A DNA stretch of 64,000 bases from NCBI GenBank assembly GCA_903924465.1, contig CAIYBN010000041.1:1-64000 (forward strand), in the 5' to 3' direction. Each line of letters opens with the position of its first letter. Position 1 is the first letter of the stretch. The stretch comes from an uncultured Myxococcales bacterium (GTDB lineage Bacteria; Myxococcota_A; UBA9042). Below are positions 29,652 to 39,290 of the stretch, one piece after another. The notes under the pieces were generated by a model that saw only the letters and a list, made by a program, of their open reading frames with translations, ran no database searches and had not been told where the DNA came from. The position numbers were made by a program, and so were the translations under genes.

Positions 29652-30518
29652 CTACCAAAGCTGGTTCTGGCGCGCGAACGCGTCGAGCTTCAATTCAATC
29701 AAATCAGGCAGTTCAATCGGCGCGGCGTGAGATCCGGCTGGCACGAGGCAGAACTGCGCATTCGGCAGCGCGTGCAGCATCCGACGTGACACCTCGGCCG
29801 GCGTGAAGTTGTCGCGCTCGCCAGCCACGACCAGCACCGGCATCTGCAGGCTGCGCAGCCACGGCCGCGCGCTGTGTTCAGCCACGCTCTGCAGGTAATG
29901 CACAAAGACCACGGGGTCCATGCGCGCCATGTGCTGCAAATAGGGCAGGAAATCGTCGCGGTGAACCATCGCTGGGTTGAGTTCCGTGGCAACCGCCATT
30001 TTCCACGCCATTTCCGTCGGCACGACGCGTTGCCACAGGTCACGCAGCTTGGTCGGCCAGCGAAACGCCGCGCCCGTGACCAGCGGTAGAATCCGGTGCC
30101 CCAAATCGGAGCCGTGAAACGTGTCCAGCGGCCGTTCGAAGGCGCCGCACAGCGCCACGATGCCACGCGTCCGCGCCCGTTGCCGCCACGCTGCCTCCAG
30201 ACTCACCTGAACGCCCATGGAGTGCCCCAGCAGCACGGCCTCCTGAATGCCCAGTTGGTCCAGCACGTGCCATGCGTCGTCTGCGCACTGTTCAATCGTC
30301 AGCGTCGAACGGTCGCGGGGAATTTCCGATTGACCGTGGCCGCGGTAATGGAAATGCACGACGCGGCAGGTCTTTTCCAGATGCGGCCGGAGGTACCGCC
30401 AAATGTAGCCGTCACAGCCGACGCCATCGCACAGCAGCACAACCGGCGCATCGCGGCGACCGGTGTCGCGGACGCTCAAGTCTGTTCCGTCTGCCGCAGG
30501 AATCGTCAGGAGTGCCAT
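29652..30518 (-). CDS. Alpha/beta hydrolase
   Basis: VVHFHYRGHGQSEIPRD; VLLGHSMGVQVSLEAA; VVAGERDNFTP; C-terminal His region PAGSHAAPIE. Confidence 0.88.
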   Translation of the reverse strand: MALLTIPAADGTDLSVRDTGRRDAPVVLLCDGVGCDGYIWRYLRPHLEKTCRVVHFHYRGHGQSEIPRDRSTLTIEQCADDAWHVLDQLGIQEAVLLGHSMGVQVSLEAAWRQRARTRGIVALCGAFERPLDTFHGSDLGHRILPLVTGAAFRWPTKLRDLWQRVVPTEMAWKMAVATELNPAMVHRDDFLPYLQHMARMDPVVFVHYLQSVAEHSARPWLRSLQMPVLVVAGERDNFTPAEVSRRMLHALPNAQFCLVPAGSHAAPIELPDLIELKLDAFARQNQLW

Positions 30519-30530
30519 GCGCGTGCCAAC

Positions 30531-31316
30531 TCAGCTATGCGGCTGCCGTTCGCGCCACATGCGCGGACCCTGGATGCCAAAACCCACCGCGAGATAGCCC
30601 AGCAGCAGCGCGAGAACAAAGACAAAGCCGGTGCGCGCGAGCACCGTGACGTAGACCGCAACCGCGGCGCCCATCTGCAGCACTTTGGCGACCGGGTGCG
30701 CCGACAGGTGGAGCTTTGGCAACGGCAGGTTGCACACCATCATCGCCGCGTTGACGGCCAGAAGTGCGGGAAACAGCTGGTAGAGCGCAGGCGACTCGAC
30801 GCCGAGTTCGTGGATGGTCAGGAACGCGCTGCAGATCAAGCCGCCGGAAAGCGTGGACGGCAGGCCGAGAAAGAGATTGGGCCCCATCTCCGCGGTCATC
30901 ACGTTGAACCGCGCGAGCCGCACGGAGGTCAAGATGGCGTACAACAGGCAAATCGCGCCGAGCAGAGCGCCGGACGGCAGGCCCAGGAGGTGCGTGCCCG
31001 GGCCCCACGTCAGCGGCGCAAGCTGGGGCGAGGACGCAAAGATGAGCGCCGCGGGCGCCAGGCCGAACGCCACGGAATCGGCAAAACTATCGAATTGTAC
31101 GCCAAATTCCGATGAACCCTTGAGCGCACGGGCGACGCTGCCATCGGCCTTGTCGAGCAGCGTCGACAGCAGCACGTACCAGGCGGCGTGGTTCAGATCG
31201 CCGCCGGAGAGGGACAGGAAGATCGAATAGATGCCGCACGCCATGGCGGTCGCGGTGATGGCATTGGGCGGGATGGTGCGCCACGGGACGGGGGAAAAGA
31301 AACGCACGCGCTCCAC
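30531..31316 (-). CDS. pssA: CDP-alcohol phosphatidyltransferase, probable phosphatidylserine synthase
   Basis: LDKADGSVARALKGSSEFGVQFDSFADSVAFGLAPA catalytic motif. Confidence 0.82.
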   Translation of the reverse strand: MERVRFFSPVPWRTIPPNAITATAMACGIYSIFLSLSGGDLNHAAWYVLLSTLLDKADGSVARALKGSSEFGVQFDSFADSVAFGLAPAALIFASSPQLAPLTWGPGTHLLGLPSGALLGAICLLYAILTSVRLARFNVMTAEMGPNLFLGLPSTLSGGLICSAFLTIHELGVESPALYQLFPALLAVNAAMMVCNLPLPKLHLSAHPVAKVLQMGAAVAVYVTVLARTGFVFVLALLLGYLAVGFGIQGPRMWRERQPHS

Positions 31317-31349
31317 CTGTCGACCAAGGGGGCCAACCGCGGCGCTATG

Positions 31350-32702
31350 CTAGGGGCGTGCGGGACTCTTGTCCACCCAACGACGCAAAAGCCAGGTGAA
31401 CCGCAGCGCGAGCGAGGCGGCCACGACGCCCAGCGCCAATGACAGGCCCCACCACAGCCAATCGGCGTCGCGGCGCTGCACGAAGACCTGCCAGTAGCCC
31501 AGCGGCAGGCCGAGCAGACTGAAGCCAAGCAGGTTGAACAACACCGGCACGCGCGTGTCGTCCAGACCGCGCAGGACGCCGAAGCCGATCGCCTGGGCGC
31601 CGTCGGCCAGCTGAAATGCCGCCGCGATGCCCAGAAAATGGCATGCGAGGCTCAGCACCTGCGGATCCGCGTGCGGCAAGTACAGGCGTGCCACCGGCGT
31701 GCGGAGCAGCAGCATCGTACTGCCGGACAGGCACGCGTACAGGACGCCGACGCCGAGTGCCGTCCGACCTGCGCGACCGATCGCCGCCACGTCGCGCCGA
31801 CCGACCGCGTAGCCCACCCGCATCGCCGCCGCGGTCGACAAGGCCAACGGCACCTGGAACGCCAGCGCGGCGAGATTGAGCGCCACCTCATGCGCCGCGA
31901 GCGTTTCCGGTCCGATGAGCCCCATCCAGAACGTCACCAGCGCAAAGCCCGCGGCTTCCAGGCCAAACTGCAGCGCCAGCGGCAGCCCGGAACGCAGCAC
32001 GGTGCGCAGAAGTGGCCATTCGGGCCAAGCAAAGGACGAGCGGAACTGCGCAATGGCCGCGTCGTAGCGAATGCCGAGCCACAGGAGCACGACCATCAGG
32101 ATGCGACCGAGGACGGACGCCAGCGCGATGCCTTTCATGCCCAACGGCGCCAGTCCGAACCCGCCCAGCGCCAACCACAGGCACAGCGCGACGTGAATCA
32201 GGTTCGCGACGAGCGCGGCGCGCATCACGATCGCCGGCCGGCCAATCGCCGAGAGGAACGAGCGTGAAGCGGCGAACCACATCGCCGGGAGAATGCCGAT
32301 CGCCGACCAGTCGAGGTAAATGTCGACGTCGTCCATGAGCTGCGGATCCTGGCCCATCCAGCGCAGCGCCCGGCCTGAGAACACGATGAGCGCAGCGAGC
32401 GGCAGCGCACAGAACGTCGCCGTCCACAGGCCCTGATAGAACAACCGCCCAGCGCGCTGCGGATTTTCCTCGCCAACAGCACACGCGACGTGCGGGTCGA
32501 GGCCCGCCATCAAGCCGAACGCCATGATGAGCACGAGCGAGAACGCCGTCGCACCCAGCCCTTGCGCTGCAAGCTGCCGTACGCCGATTTGCCCTGCGAC
32601 CATCGTACCGACGACGCCCATCGCCATTTGCGCCAGTTGCGCGACAACCAGTGGCGCGGCCAAGGTCAGCAAGCCGCGAATTTCCTGGCGGCGGAGCGTC
32701 AT
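31350..32702 (-). CDS. MATE family efflux transporter
   Basis: 12-TM NorM-like protein: LAAPLVVAQLAQMAMGVVGTMVAGQIG..., PLALQFGLEAAGFALVTFWMGLIG. Confidence 0.9.
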   Translation of the reverse strand: MTLRRQEIRGLLTLAAPLVVAQLAQMAMGVVGTMVAGQIGVRQLAAQGLGATAFSLVLIMAFGLMAGLDPHVACAVGEENPQRAGRLFYQGLWTATFCALPLAALIVFSGRALRWMGQDPQLMDDVDIYLDWSAIGILPAMWFAASRSFLSAIGRPAIVMRAALVANLIHVALCLWLALGGFGLAPLGMKGIALASVLGRILMVVLLWLGIRYDAAIAQFRSSFAWPEWPLLRTVLRSGLPLALQFGLEAAGFALVTFWMGLIGPETLAAHEVALNLAALAFQVPLALSTAAAMRVGYAVGRRDVAAIGRAGRTALGVGVLYACLSGSTMLLLRTPVARLYLPHADPQVLSLACHFLGIAAAFQLADGAQAIGFGVLRGLDDTRVPVLFNLLGFSLLGLPLGYWQVFVQRRDADWLWWGLSLALGVVAASLALRFTWLLRRWVDKSPARP

Positions 32703-35491
32703 CTGCGCAGGAAAGTCGGCACCGGTGCGTGGCGTTCCGTGGCGCCTTTCTTGCGCAAATTCAGCGTCAGCCCAGCCGGATTGTAGACGAGCAAATTGTG
32801 CGTCGTCGGCGTGGTGATGAGAAACTGCGCGCGGGTCACCGTCAAGAAGCGCGCGACCTCGTCGATGCGTTCAACCGACAAGTGGGCAAACGGCTCGTCC
32901 AGGATGAAGAAACCCGCCGCGGACTCGCCTTCCTGCATCGTCAGCGCCATGAGCAAGATGAGCGACGCCACCACGGACTGACCGCCCGACAGCTTGGAGT
33001 CGTCCACCGCGACAGGCTTCTTGCCGTCAAAGCCAATGCGCACTTCCAGGCCGGCCTTGCCGATCAGGTCGTCGTTGTCGTCCTTGAGGAACTCCGCGCC
33101 GGGAATCTTGACCTGCACTTCCACCCGACACAGCTCGCCCAAACGCACGACGTTGAGCCGGTAGCGGCGAATCGTCTCTTGCACCACGCGCTTATACGCC
33201 TGGCGCGCCAGCTTCAGCTCGTCCGCGCCCGCCGCCAGTTCGCGACGCTGCGCGACCAACGCCCGTTCGTGATCCTGAAGCTCCGACGCCGCGCGTTCCC
33301 ACACCTGCAGCGCCCGCGCATCCCGGTTGCCGTCAAAGCGCTGGACGCGTTCGCGCAGCAGGTTCAGCCGCTCGATGAGCGAAATCTCCGACTCCAGCAA
33401 TTCCAACGCCGCTTCCGTCTGCATCTCCGGCAGCACCTGCACGCGCAGTTCCTCGTACTCCAGCTGCAGCCGCGCGTGCTTGGCGGTCACCGAGCCCACG
33501 GTCGTGCGCGCGCGATCGCGTTCCAGCAGTGCTTCGCGGTTGCGGTATTCCAGAAGGGCAACGCGCTGTTGTTTGTCCAGAACCAGCGCGTTGTCGGCAT
33601 CGACCGCGCCCAGCATCGCGATCAACTGCTCGGACATGGCGCGACGTTCCGCGGTCAGTTTCTCGATCTTCTCGCGCAGCAACGCCGGGTCGCCGATCTT
33701 CAACAGCAGGCGATCCGCCACACGCGCCTGAACAAGCTGCTCGTCGATCGCCGCGATCCGCCGCGAGGTCGGGGCAATCGACGCCTCCAGACTCTCGCGC
33801 ATTTGCCGCAGCTTGCCGAGCTCTGACTCCACCTGCGACTTGCGATGACCGCCCGACGCCGTGCCGCAGTACAAGTCGCTGGTGCCGACGAAAATGCCGC
33901 CACGCGTGTCCTGCCGGTAGCCATCTGGCGTAATACTGGTCTGACGACCCAGTTTATGCCCTTCTTCCACAGAGTTGACCAGCTGCACGCTGGCCAGCAT
34001 CTGCACGATGTACTCAGGCAGCCGCGCGTCCGTCAGCGTCACGACCGACAGCGCCGATCCCGCGCGCACCGGATGCCGCTTGGCACCTTCCCACGCCGCG
34101 ATGTAGTTGCGGTACTTGAGCTTTTGGCCAATCTTGCGACCCGCCAGCTCGTGCTGGGAATCCACCAGCACGGTGAACCGCGCCGAACCGAGGATCGACT
34201 CGACGGCGATCTGCCAATGCGGATCCTGGATCTCCAGACAATCCGCCACCAGCGTGCCATTGATCCCTTCCCGGCTGAGTTCGCGCAGCACTTGCTGGGA
34301 ATTTTCCGGTGGCGAACGCCGCGCCTGCCCGGTGTCCAGCGTCGACAGCTCCGCCCGCAGCCGGCTGATCTGCTCGATCACCTGGCCCATCTCGCGCCGC
34401 GTGCCCGCTTCCGCCGCCACGTGCTTCTCGCGTTCCTGCTTGAGCGCCTCGACCGCGGCCAGATCCGCCGCCTGGCTCGGCCCCAGCTCCGCCAGTTCCG
34501 CTTCGTAGCGCTTCAGGTCCCGGTGCTCGCCGTCGAGCTTCTCCTTTTCCTTCATCCGCGTCTGGTAGTCAGCTCGCGTCTGCTCGATCCGCTTCTTGAT
34601 CGTCTCCGAATCCTGCTGCAGCGTCTCCGCCTCGCCGGTGAAGCCGTGCAGCGTGCCTTCCGCCGCTTTCAGCAACGCCTCGGCGCGCTCCAGCTCGCGG
34701 GTCAGATCCGCCATCTCGCGCATCACCGCTTTCAGCCGCGCCGCGGGCAGCCGGACATCGCGCAGCTCCTTTTCCTGCTCGGTCAGCGACTGGTATTCGC
34801 GGTACTGATCGGCATCGCGCCGCAGCACGTCGACATGCAGCGCCATCGTCTTCAGACGATTGTCGAACTGCTCCAACTCGCGTTCACCCGCCAGGTACGT
34901 GCCCCGCGCGTCGGCATAGCGGTCCAGCACCTGCTTGTCGCCCTGCAATTCCAGGACGTACTCCAACAACTGCTCCGGCGTGCGCTGCGCCAGCTTGTGG
35001 GTCTCGCCCTGTTCCAGCGCGAGGATTTTCAGCAGCGTCCGCGGCGTTCCGGCTTCCTCCAGCGCCCGCGAATACTCTTCCGGCCCCATGCCATGCGGCG
35101 CCGCGCGCAGTTGCTCGATCGAGGCATCGCCCGACAGGATGTGGTACCGCCGCTGCCACTGGCCCTGCTTTCGCTCCAGAATGCACGCCAGCGTCACGTC
35201 TTCATCGTACAGACCACGGCTGGAGAACGGCCGCCGCCCCGTGCCGCGCTTCAGCGGATTGCTCACCACGGCCTTGACGATCGCCACGCCCGTGTCGTCG
35301 CGCAGGTACTGCGGCATCTTGCGCGCCGTCGACAGCTTGCGGGCGTTCAGCAACACACGCAGCGCATCCAACAGCGTCGTCTTGCCCGAACCATTCGGCC
35401 CGGCGATCAGCACGACCTGTTCGTCCACCGGCAGGCGGATGTGCCCCCAGAAGTCCCAGTTCATCAATTCGAGCCATTTGAACGTGAACAT
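32699..35491 (-). CDS. SMC-like (MksB/JetC-type) ATPase
   Basis: Walker A GPNGSGKTTLLDALR, long coiled coils, hinge-like DPHWQIAVESILGSARFTVLVDS, signature KLSGGQS, Walker B AGFFILDEPFAHLS. Confidence 0.85.
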   Translation of the reverse strand: MFTFKWLELMNWDFWGHIRLPVDEQVVLIAGPNGSGKTTLLDALRVLLNARKLSTARKMPQYLRDDTGVAIVKAVVSNPLKRGTGRRPFSSRGLYDEDVTLACILERKQGQWQRRYHILSGDASIEQLRAAPHGMGPEEYSRALEEAGTPRTLLKILALEQGETHKLAQRTPEQLLEYVLELQGDKQVLDRYADARGTYLAGERELEQFDNRLKTMALHVDVLRRDADQYREYQSLTEQEKELRDVRLPAARLKAVMREMADLTRELERAEALLKAAEGTLHGFTGEAETLQQDSETIKKRIEQTRADYQTRMKEKEKLDGEHRDLKRYEAELAELGPSQAADLAAVEALKQEREKHVAAEAGTRREMGQVIEQISRLRAELSTLDTGQARRSPPENSQQVLRELSREGINGTLVADCLEIQDPHWQIAVESILGSARFTVLVDSQHELAGRKIGQKLKYRNYIAAWEGAKRHPVRAGSALSVVTLTDARLPEYIVQMLASVQLVNSVEEGHKLGRQTSITPDGYRQDTRGGIFVGTSDLYCGTASGGHRKSQVESELGKLRQMRESLEASIAPTSRRIAAIDEQLVQARVADRLLLKIGDPALLREKIEKLTAERRAMSEQLIAMLGAVDADNALVLDKQQRVALLEYRNREALLERDRARTTVGSVTAKHARLQLEYEELRVQVLPEMQTEAALELLESEISLIERLNLLRERVQRFDGNRDARALQVWERAASELQDHERALVAQRRELAAGADELKLARQAYKRVVQETIRRYRLNVVRLGELCRVEVQVKIPGAEFLKDDNDDLIGKAGLEVRIGFDGKKPVAVDDSKLSGGQSVVASLILLMALTMQEGESAAGFFILDEPFAHLSVERIDEVARFLTVTRAQFLITTPTTHNLLVYNPAGLTLNLRKKGATERHAPVPTFLRR

Positions 35492-35497
35492 CTCGGC

Positions 35498-36211
35498 TCA
35501 ATCCTCGTCGTCGCCCAGGTCGTCGTCGCTGTCGTCCGTCTCCGCCGGCTCCGGCGCATCGATGCCACCGCGTTCCAGCACGTCCCACAGCACGGAATCG
35601 CGCAGCTTCTGCGCCATCTGCACGCCGTCGACCAGCAGATCCAGCACCGGTCCTTCCGTCAAGTTGCCGCGACGATCCTCGCGGATGAAGCCCGACGTCT
35701 TGAGCTGGCCCAGATAGCGCGCAAACGCGGTTTTGCCGAACTTGCGCCCGAATTCCGCGTAGAGCGCATCGCGCGGCAGAGAAATCGGGCCATTTTCGAC
35801 CGGCGCATTCGGATCGGCAGGCTGATCCGGATTCTGGCGCAGGAGCGCGGCTTCCGTCGAGGCAATGCGCTTGGGCAGCACCAGCTTGGCCCACAGAATC
35901 ACCAACAGCGCCACCGCACCTCGCGGCACGCGCGCGTTGGTCGCCCAGTCCAGGCGAATGTCCGCTTCAATGTCGCGGCGCAAGCGCACGGCGAAGTAGT
36001 CGGACGTAAAGGATTCAACCAGTTCCAAGCCAACGCCGTCCAAACGCCGGCTGACCATCGCCCGCAGTTCATCGTCCAGCAGCAGATCGCGGCACGCGCG
36101 CTTGGCGACCCAGCGATCGATCAGCAGCTGTCCGCAAATCTCGCGTGCCCGCTCCTCGCGTTCAGCGTCGTGCTTGTCTGCCGGGGCTGCCGGCAAATTG
36201 TCCAGTTCCAT
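35498..36211 (-). CDS. MksE/JetB-like (DUF4194-like) partner of SMC ATPase
   Basis: Directly upstream of SMC gene (6 nt gap); helical/wHTH-like ~230 aa with acidic tail TDDSDDDLGDDED. Confidence 0.6.
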   Translation of the reverse strand: MELDNLPAAPADKHDAEREERAREICGQLLIDRWVAKRACRDLLLDDELRAMVSRRLDGVGLELVESFTSDYFAVRLRRDIEADIRLDWATNARVPRGAVALLVILWAKLVLPKRIASTEAALLRQNPDQPADPNAPVENGPISLPRDALYAEFGRKFGKTAFARYLGQLKTSGFIREDRRGNLTEGPVLDLLVDGVQMAQKLRDSVLWDVLERGGIDAPEPAETDDSDDDLGDDED

Positions 36212-36313
36212 CGTTGATCCGAGTCGCAACCGGGCTTGCGGGGGGCGGTGAATAGCACAATGAATGGCCGGAGCCCATACCGGAACGGGCGAGTTCCGTC
36301 ATTTCCGCCGGGT

Positions 36314-36850
36314 TCAACTCGGCCAGACCGTCAGCATCGCTTCGACTTCCCCCAGCGCGGCGCGCAACTCGGCGTCCAGTCTGGATTCCGCACCTGCGAG
36401 CTGCCGCCGCACCCCCGCCTCGCTCGCTTCAGAAGCCGTCAGCCGCGCTTCCAGCGATCGCAGGTCCCGCGTCAGCCGATCCACTTCAGCCCGCAGCGAC
36501 ACTTCCACCGTGTCGTCATGCGGTTGCGCAACCTTGGTCTCGACGTAGACGATCTCCGGCGCTTTCACCGGCGCCGCCTCATGCGACAGCGCCTTTTTCG
36601 CGCCGACGATCGTAAAGCCCTCGTCGTACAGCAGCGTGCGGATCCGCGCGAGGCGAGCGAGCGCGGGGCGGCCAAAAAGCAGGCGGCCGGTACTGGACCG
36701 CTCGGGCCGCACTTGCGCAAACTGCTGCTGCCAAAAGCGCACAACGTGCGGTTCCACGCCCAGCAGGTCGGCAACTTCACCAATGCGGAAGAAGTGCTTA
36801 TCCGGGACCTTGCGCCCTTCGGGCAGCGCGATCGGCATTTCCTGGGCCAT
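36314..36850 (-). CDS. MerR family transcriptional regulator
   Basis: HFFRIGEVADLLGVEPHVVRFWQQQFAQVRPERSSTGRLLFGRPALARLARIRTLLYDEGFTI. Confidence 0.88.
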   Translation of the reverse strand: MAQEMPIALPEGRKVPDKHFFRIGEVADLLGVEPHVVRFWQQQFAQVRPERSSTGRLLFGRPALARLARIRTLLYDEGFTIVGAKKALSHEAAPVKAPEIVYVETKVAQPHDDTVEVSLRAEVDRLTRDLRSLEARLTASEASEAGVRRQLAGAESRLDAELRAALGEVEAMLTVWPS

Positions 36851-36997
36851 GAAAACCTCCGGCAGCGAGGCTAGCAGGTTTGCCAGAATTCAGCACGCCG
36901 CACAACCATGTCCAAACCTGATCGCCCGTTCCAAAACGCACCAAGCCAGCCACCCCACAAGGAGACGGCTGGCTCGGCGAAACTTGAACCGCGGAAC

Positions 36998-37276
36998 TTA
37001 CTTGTTCAGCGTCGTCTTCAGGACCTGCGACGGCTTGAAGGTCAGCACTTTGCGGGCCGAAATCTCGATCGGCTTCTTGGTCTGCGGATTGCGGCCCATG
37101 CGGGCCTTCTTCTCGCGCACGACGAAATTGCCGAAACCGGAAATCTTCACTTTCTCGGATTTCGCCAACGTGTCCTTGAGGGTCTCAAAGACGATCTCGA
37201 CCAGCTCGGCCGCTTCACGCTTGGAGTAGCCGCCCAGTTTGTCGTACACGGTCTCGATGATGTCTGCCTTGGTCAT
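36998..37276 (-). CDS. ihfA: Integration host factor alpha subunit / HU family
   Basis: MTKADIIETVYDKLGGYSKREAAELVEIVFETLKDTLAKSEKVKISGFGNFVVREKKARMGRNPQTKKPIEISARKVLTFKPSQVLK. Confidence 0.93.
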   Translation of the reverse strand: MTKADIIETVYDKLGGYSKREAAELVEIVFETLKDTLAKSEKVKISGFGNFVVREKKARMGRNPQTKKPIEISARKVLTFKPSQVLKTTLNK

Positions 37277-37605
37277 GGCTAAAAACCTCACTAGCTGCAG
37301 GTTGATCCCGAAGACGGTCCACTACCGTCGGACGGGTTGGCCCGGTGCCACCTTTCCGACAACGCCCAGGTCGCTGTCGTGGGGCCGCAGGGGACCGATC
37401 GCATGGTTAGGGGCGATCAGGAAACACGGCGGAGCCTCGCACACTTGCGGAAGCCTCCGTCACGAAACAAGAAAACAATCGAACTTGCAAACACGTTCTG
37501 TACCCACTCTTTCCCGGACGAGACGCGCGCTCCCTTTTGGCAAGCGCTGCATCCCACACCCCAGCACGTCCAGCCTATGACCGGACGCGCACGAGATGGC
37601 TGCGA

Positions 37606-37968
37606 TCAAGCAGTGGCCCCGAGCGCCCGAACACGCTCGAACACCGCTTTGAAGGCATCCATGTCGTTCAGTGCAAGCTCAGCGAGCGCCTTGCGGTCGA
37701 TGCCAACGCCTGACTTGGTCAGCCAGCCCGCGAACACCGAGTACCGCGTACCCAGCTGCCGGACCGCCGCATTGATGCGAACAATCCACAGCGCACGGTA
37801 CTCGCGCTTCTTGCGCTTGCGTTCCTTGAAAGCCAATTTCAGGCCGCGATAGACCTGTTCACGAGCCGTACGGAACAAACGCGAACGCGCGCCCCGCATG
37901 CCCTTGGCCATTTTCAAGACTTTGTTGTGACGACGGCGGCCCTTAAAGCCTCTTTTGACGCGTGGCAT
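37606..37968 (-). CDS. rplT: 50S ribosomal protein L20
   Basis: MPRVKRGFKGRRRHNKVLKMAKGMRGARSRLFRTAREQVYRGLKLAFKERKRKKREYRALWIVRINAA. Confidence 0.97.
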   Translation of the reverse strand: MPRVKRGFKGRRRHNKVLKMAKGMRGARSRLFRTAREQVYRGLKLAFKERKRKKREYRALWIVRINAAVRQLGTRYSVFAGWLTKSGVGIDRKALAELALNDMDAFKAVFERVRALGATA

Positions 37969-38175
37969 CTCACACTCTCCTGACAAACGAGCCAGACTTT
38001 TGTAGCCTGGCCAGACTTGCGGCTACCCGACCTGATGGGCAGGGTCCGAAGGCTTGGGCATCGTAGCCCAATCCACCACCGGTGTCAGCCAAATTCTTCC
38101 AGCCTTTGCGATTTTTCGCAGTCGCAATGCAGATTTTCTGCACGAGCGCTGCGGTCATCGCCGGCCTTCGGCTGA

Positions 38176-38373
38176 CTACCCGTACGGAATCTGCCGGTGG
38201 ATCGACCGTTCCAGACCGGCCGGAACGACGCCCGGAGCGCGCAGCTGACGCTTGCGCTTGGTCGTGCGATTCGACAGCAGATGCCGTTTGTTCGCCTTGC
38301 CGCACTTGATGCGGCCATTGCCGACGATGCGAAAGCGCTTGGCTGCGCAGCGTCGGGTCTTGATCTTGGGCAT
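38176..38373 (-). CDS. rpmI: 50S ribosomal protein L35
   Basis: MPKIKTRRCAAKRFRIVGNGRIKCGKANKRHLLSNRTTKRKRQLR. Confidence 0.95.
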   Translation of the reverse strand: MPKIKTRRCAAKRFRIVGNGRIKCGKANKRHLLSNRTTKRKRQLRAPGVVPAGLERSIHRQIPYG

Positions 38374-38471
38374 TGCCATCTCCATTCGCGGGCGACGACC
38401 GTTTCCAGTCGTGTGATTCCAGACGCGCCCGTTGTCCGCAAACCGGCGCGCGCTCAGGTCTATGACCCGTT

Positions 38472-39290
38472 TTAGCCGTTCCCGCCTGACGACGGGCCAC
38501 GATCTGTGGGGCTCGGCACGCGGGTTTGCGAGCCACGGGTTTGAACCGCGGGCTGATGCGGCTGGTGCGTCGGCACCTGTGGCGCCGCTGGCTGGGCCGC
38601 AACGGGCGTCGGCGCAGGCGCCGTCTCATGCGCCGGCTTGGCCGGTCCACCCGAGCGCTTCGGGTTGAGCATCATCGACATGTTGCGACCTTCCACCTTG
38701 GGCGTCACGTCCAAAGCCGAACAATCCGCAAGCAAAGTCGCCACTTCCATCAGGCGTTCGCGCTGCGTGTTGGCATACGCCATTTCACGACCGCGGAACA
38801 TCACCGTCACCTTCACGCGGTTGCCTTCCGAGAGGAAGCGCCGCGCCTGGTTCATCTTGGTTTCGTAGTCGTGATGGTCGGTCTTGGGCCGCAGCTTGAC
38901 TTCCTTCACTTCCACATGCGTCGCTGAACGCTTGGCGTCCGCAGTGCGCTTCTTCTGCAAGTACTTGAACTTGCCGTAATCCATCAGCCGACAAACCGGC
39001 GGACGCGCCGCGGCAGCGACCTCCACCAGATCGACGCTCAAATCGGTCGCCATGCGCATGGCTTCGTCGATACCGACGATGCCGAGCTGCTCACCTTCCA
39101 CGCCGACCAAACGCACTTCCGGAACGCGAATCCGATGATTCACCCGGGGTTCACGATTGCGCGCGTCCTGTTCGCCTCCACGACCGCCAGGCCCACCAGG
39201 ACCAGCAGGACCGCGCGACGGATCGCCAGCCGGAGCTCCTGGAGGAGCGCCGCGCGAGGGATCTGGGGCCGAGCTGTACGGACCTGCCAT
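38472..39290 (-). CDS. infC: Translation initiation factor IF-3 with extended N- and C-termini
   Basis: Core NHRIRVPEVRLVGVEGEQLGIVGIDEAMRMA...PPVCRLMDYGKFKYLQKKR...KEVKLRPKTDHHDYETKMNQARRFLSEGNRVKVTVMFRGREM. Confidence 0.95.
   Translation of the reverse strand: MAGPYSSAPDPSRGAPPGAPAGDPSRGPAGPGGPGGRGGEQDARNREPRVNHRIRVPEVRLVGVEGEQLGIVGIDEAMRMATDLSVDLVEVAAAARPPVCRLMDYGKFKYLQKKRTADAKRSATHVEVKEVKLRPKTDHHDYETKMNQARRFLSEGNRVKVTVMFRGREMAYANTQRERLMEVATLLADCSALDVTPKVEGRNMSMMLNPKRSGGPAKPAHETAPAPTPVAAQPAAPQVPTHQPHQPAVQTRGSQTRVPSPTDRGPSSGGNG

Noticed and set aside
33845-36217. 790-aa ORF on + strand
   Set aside because: Antisense shadow of the SMC/MksE-like genes; Arg/Gln/His-rich composition without motifs
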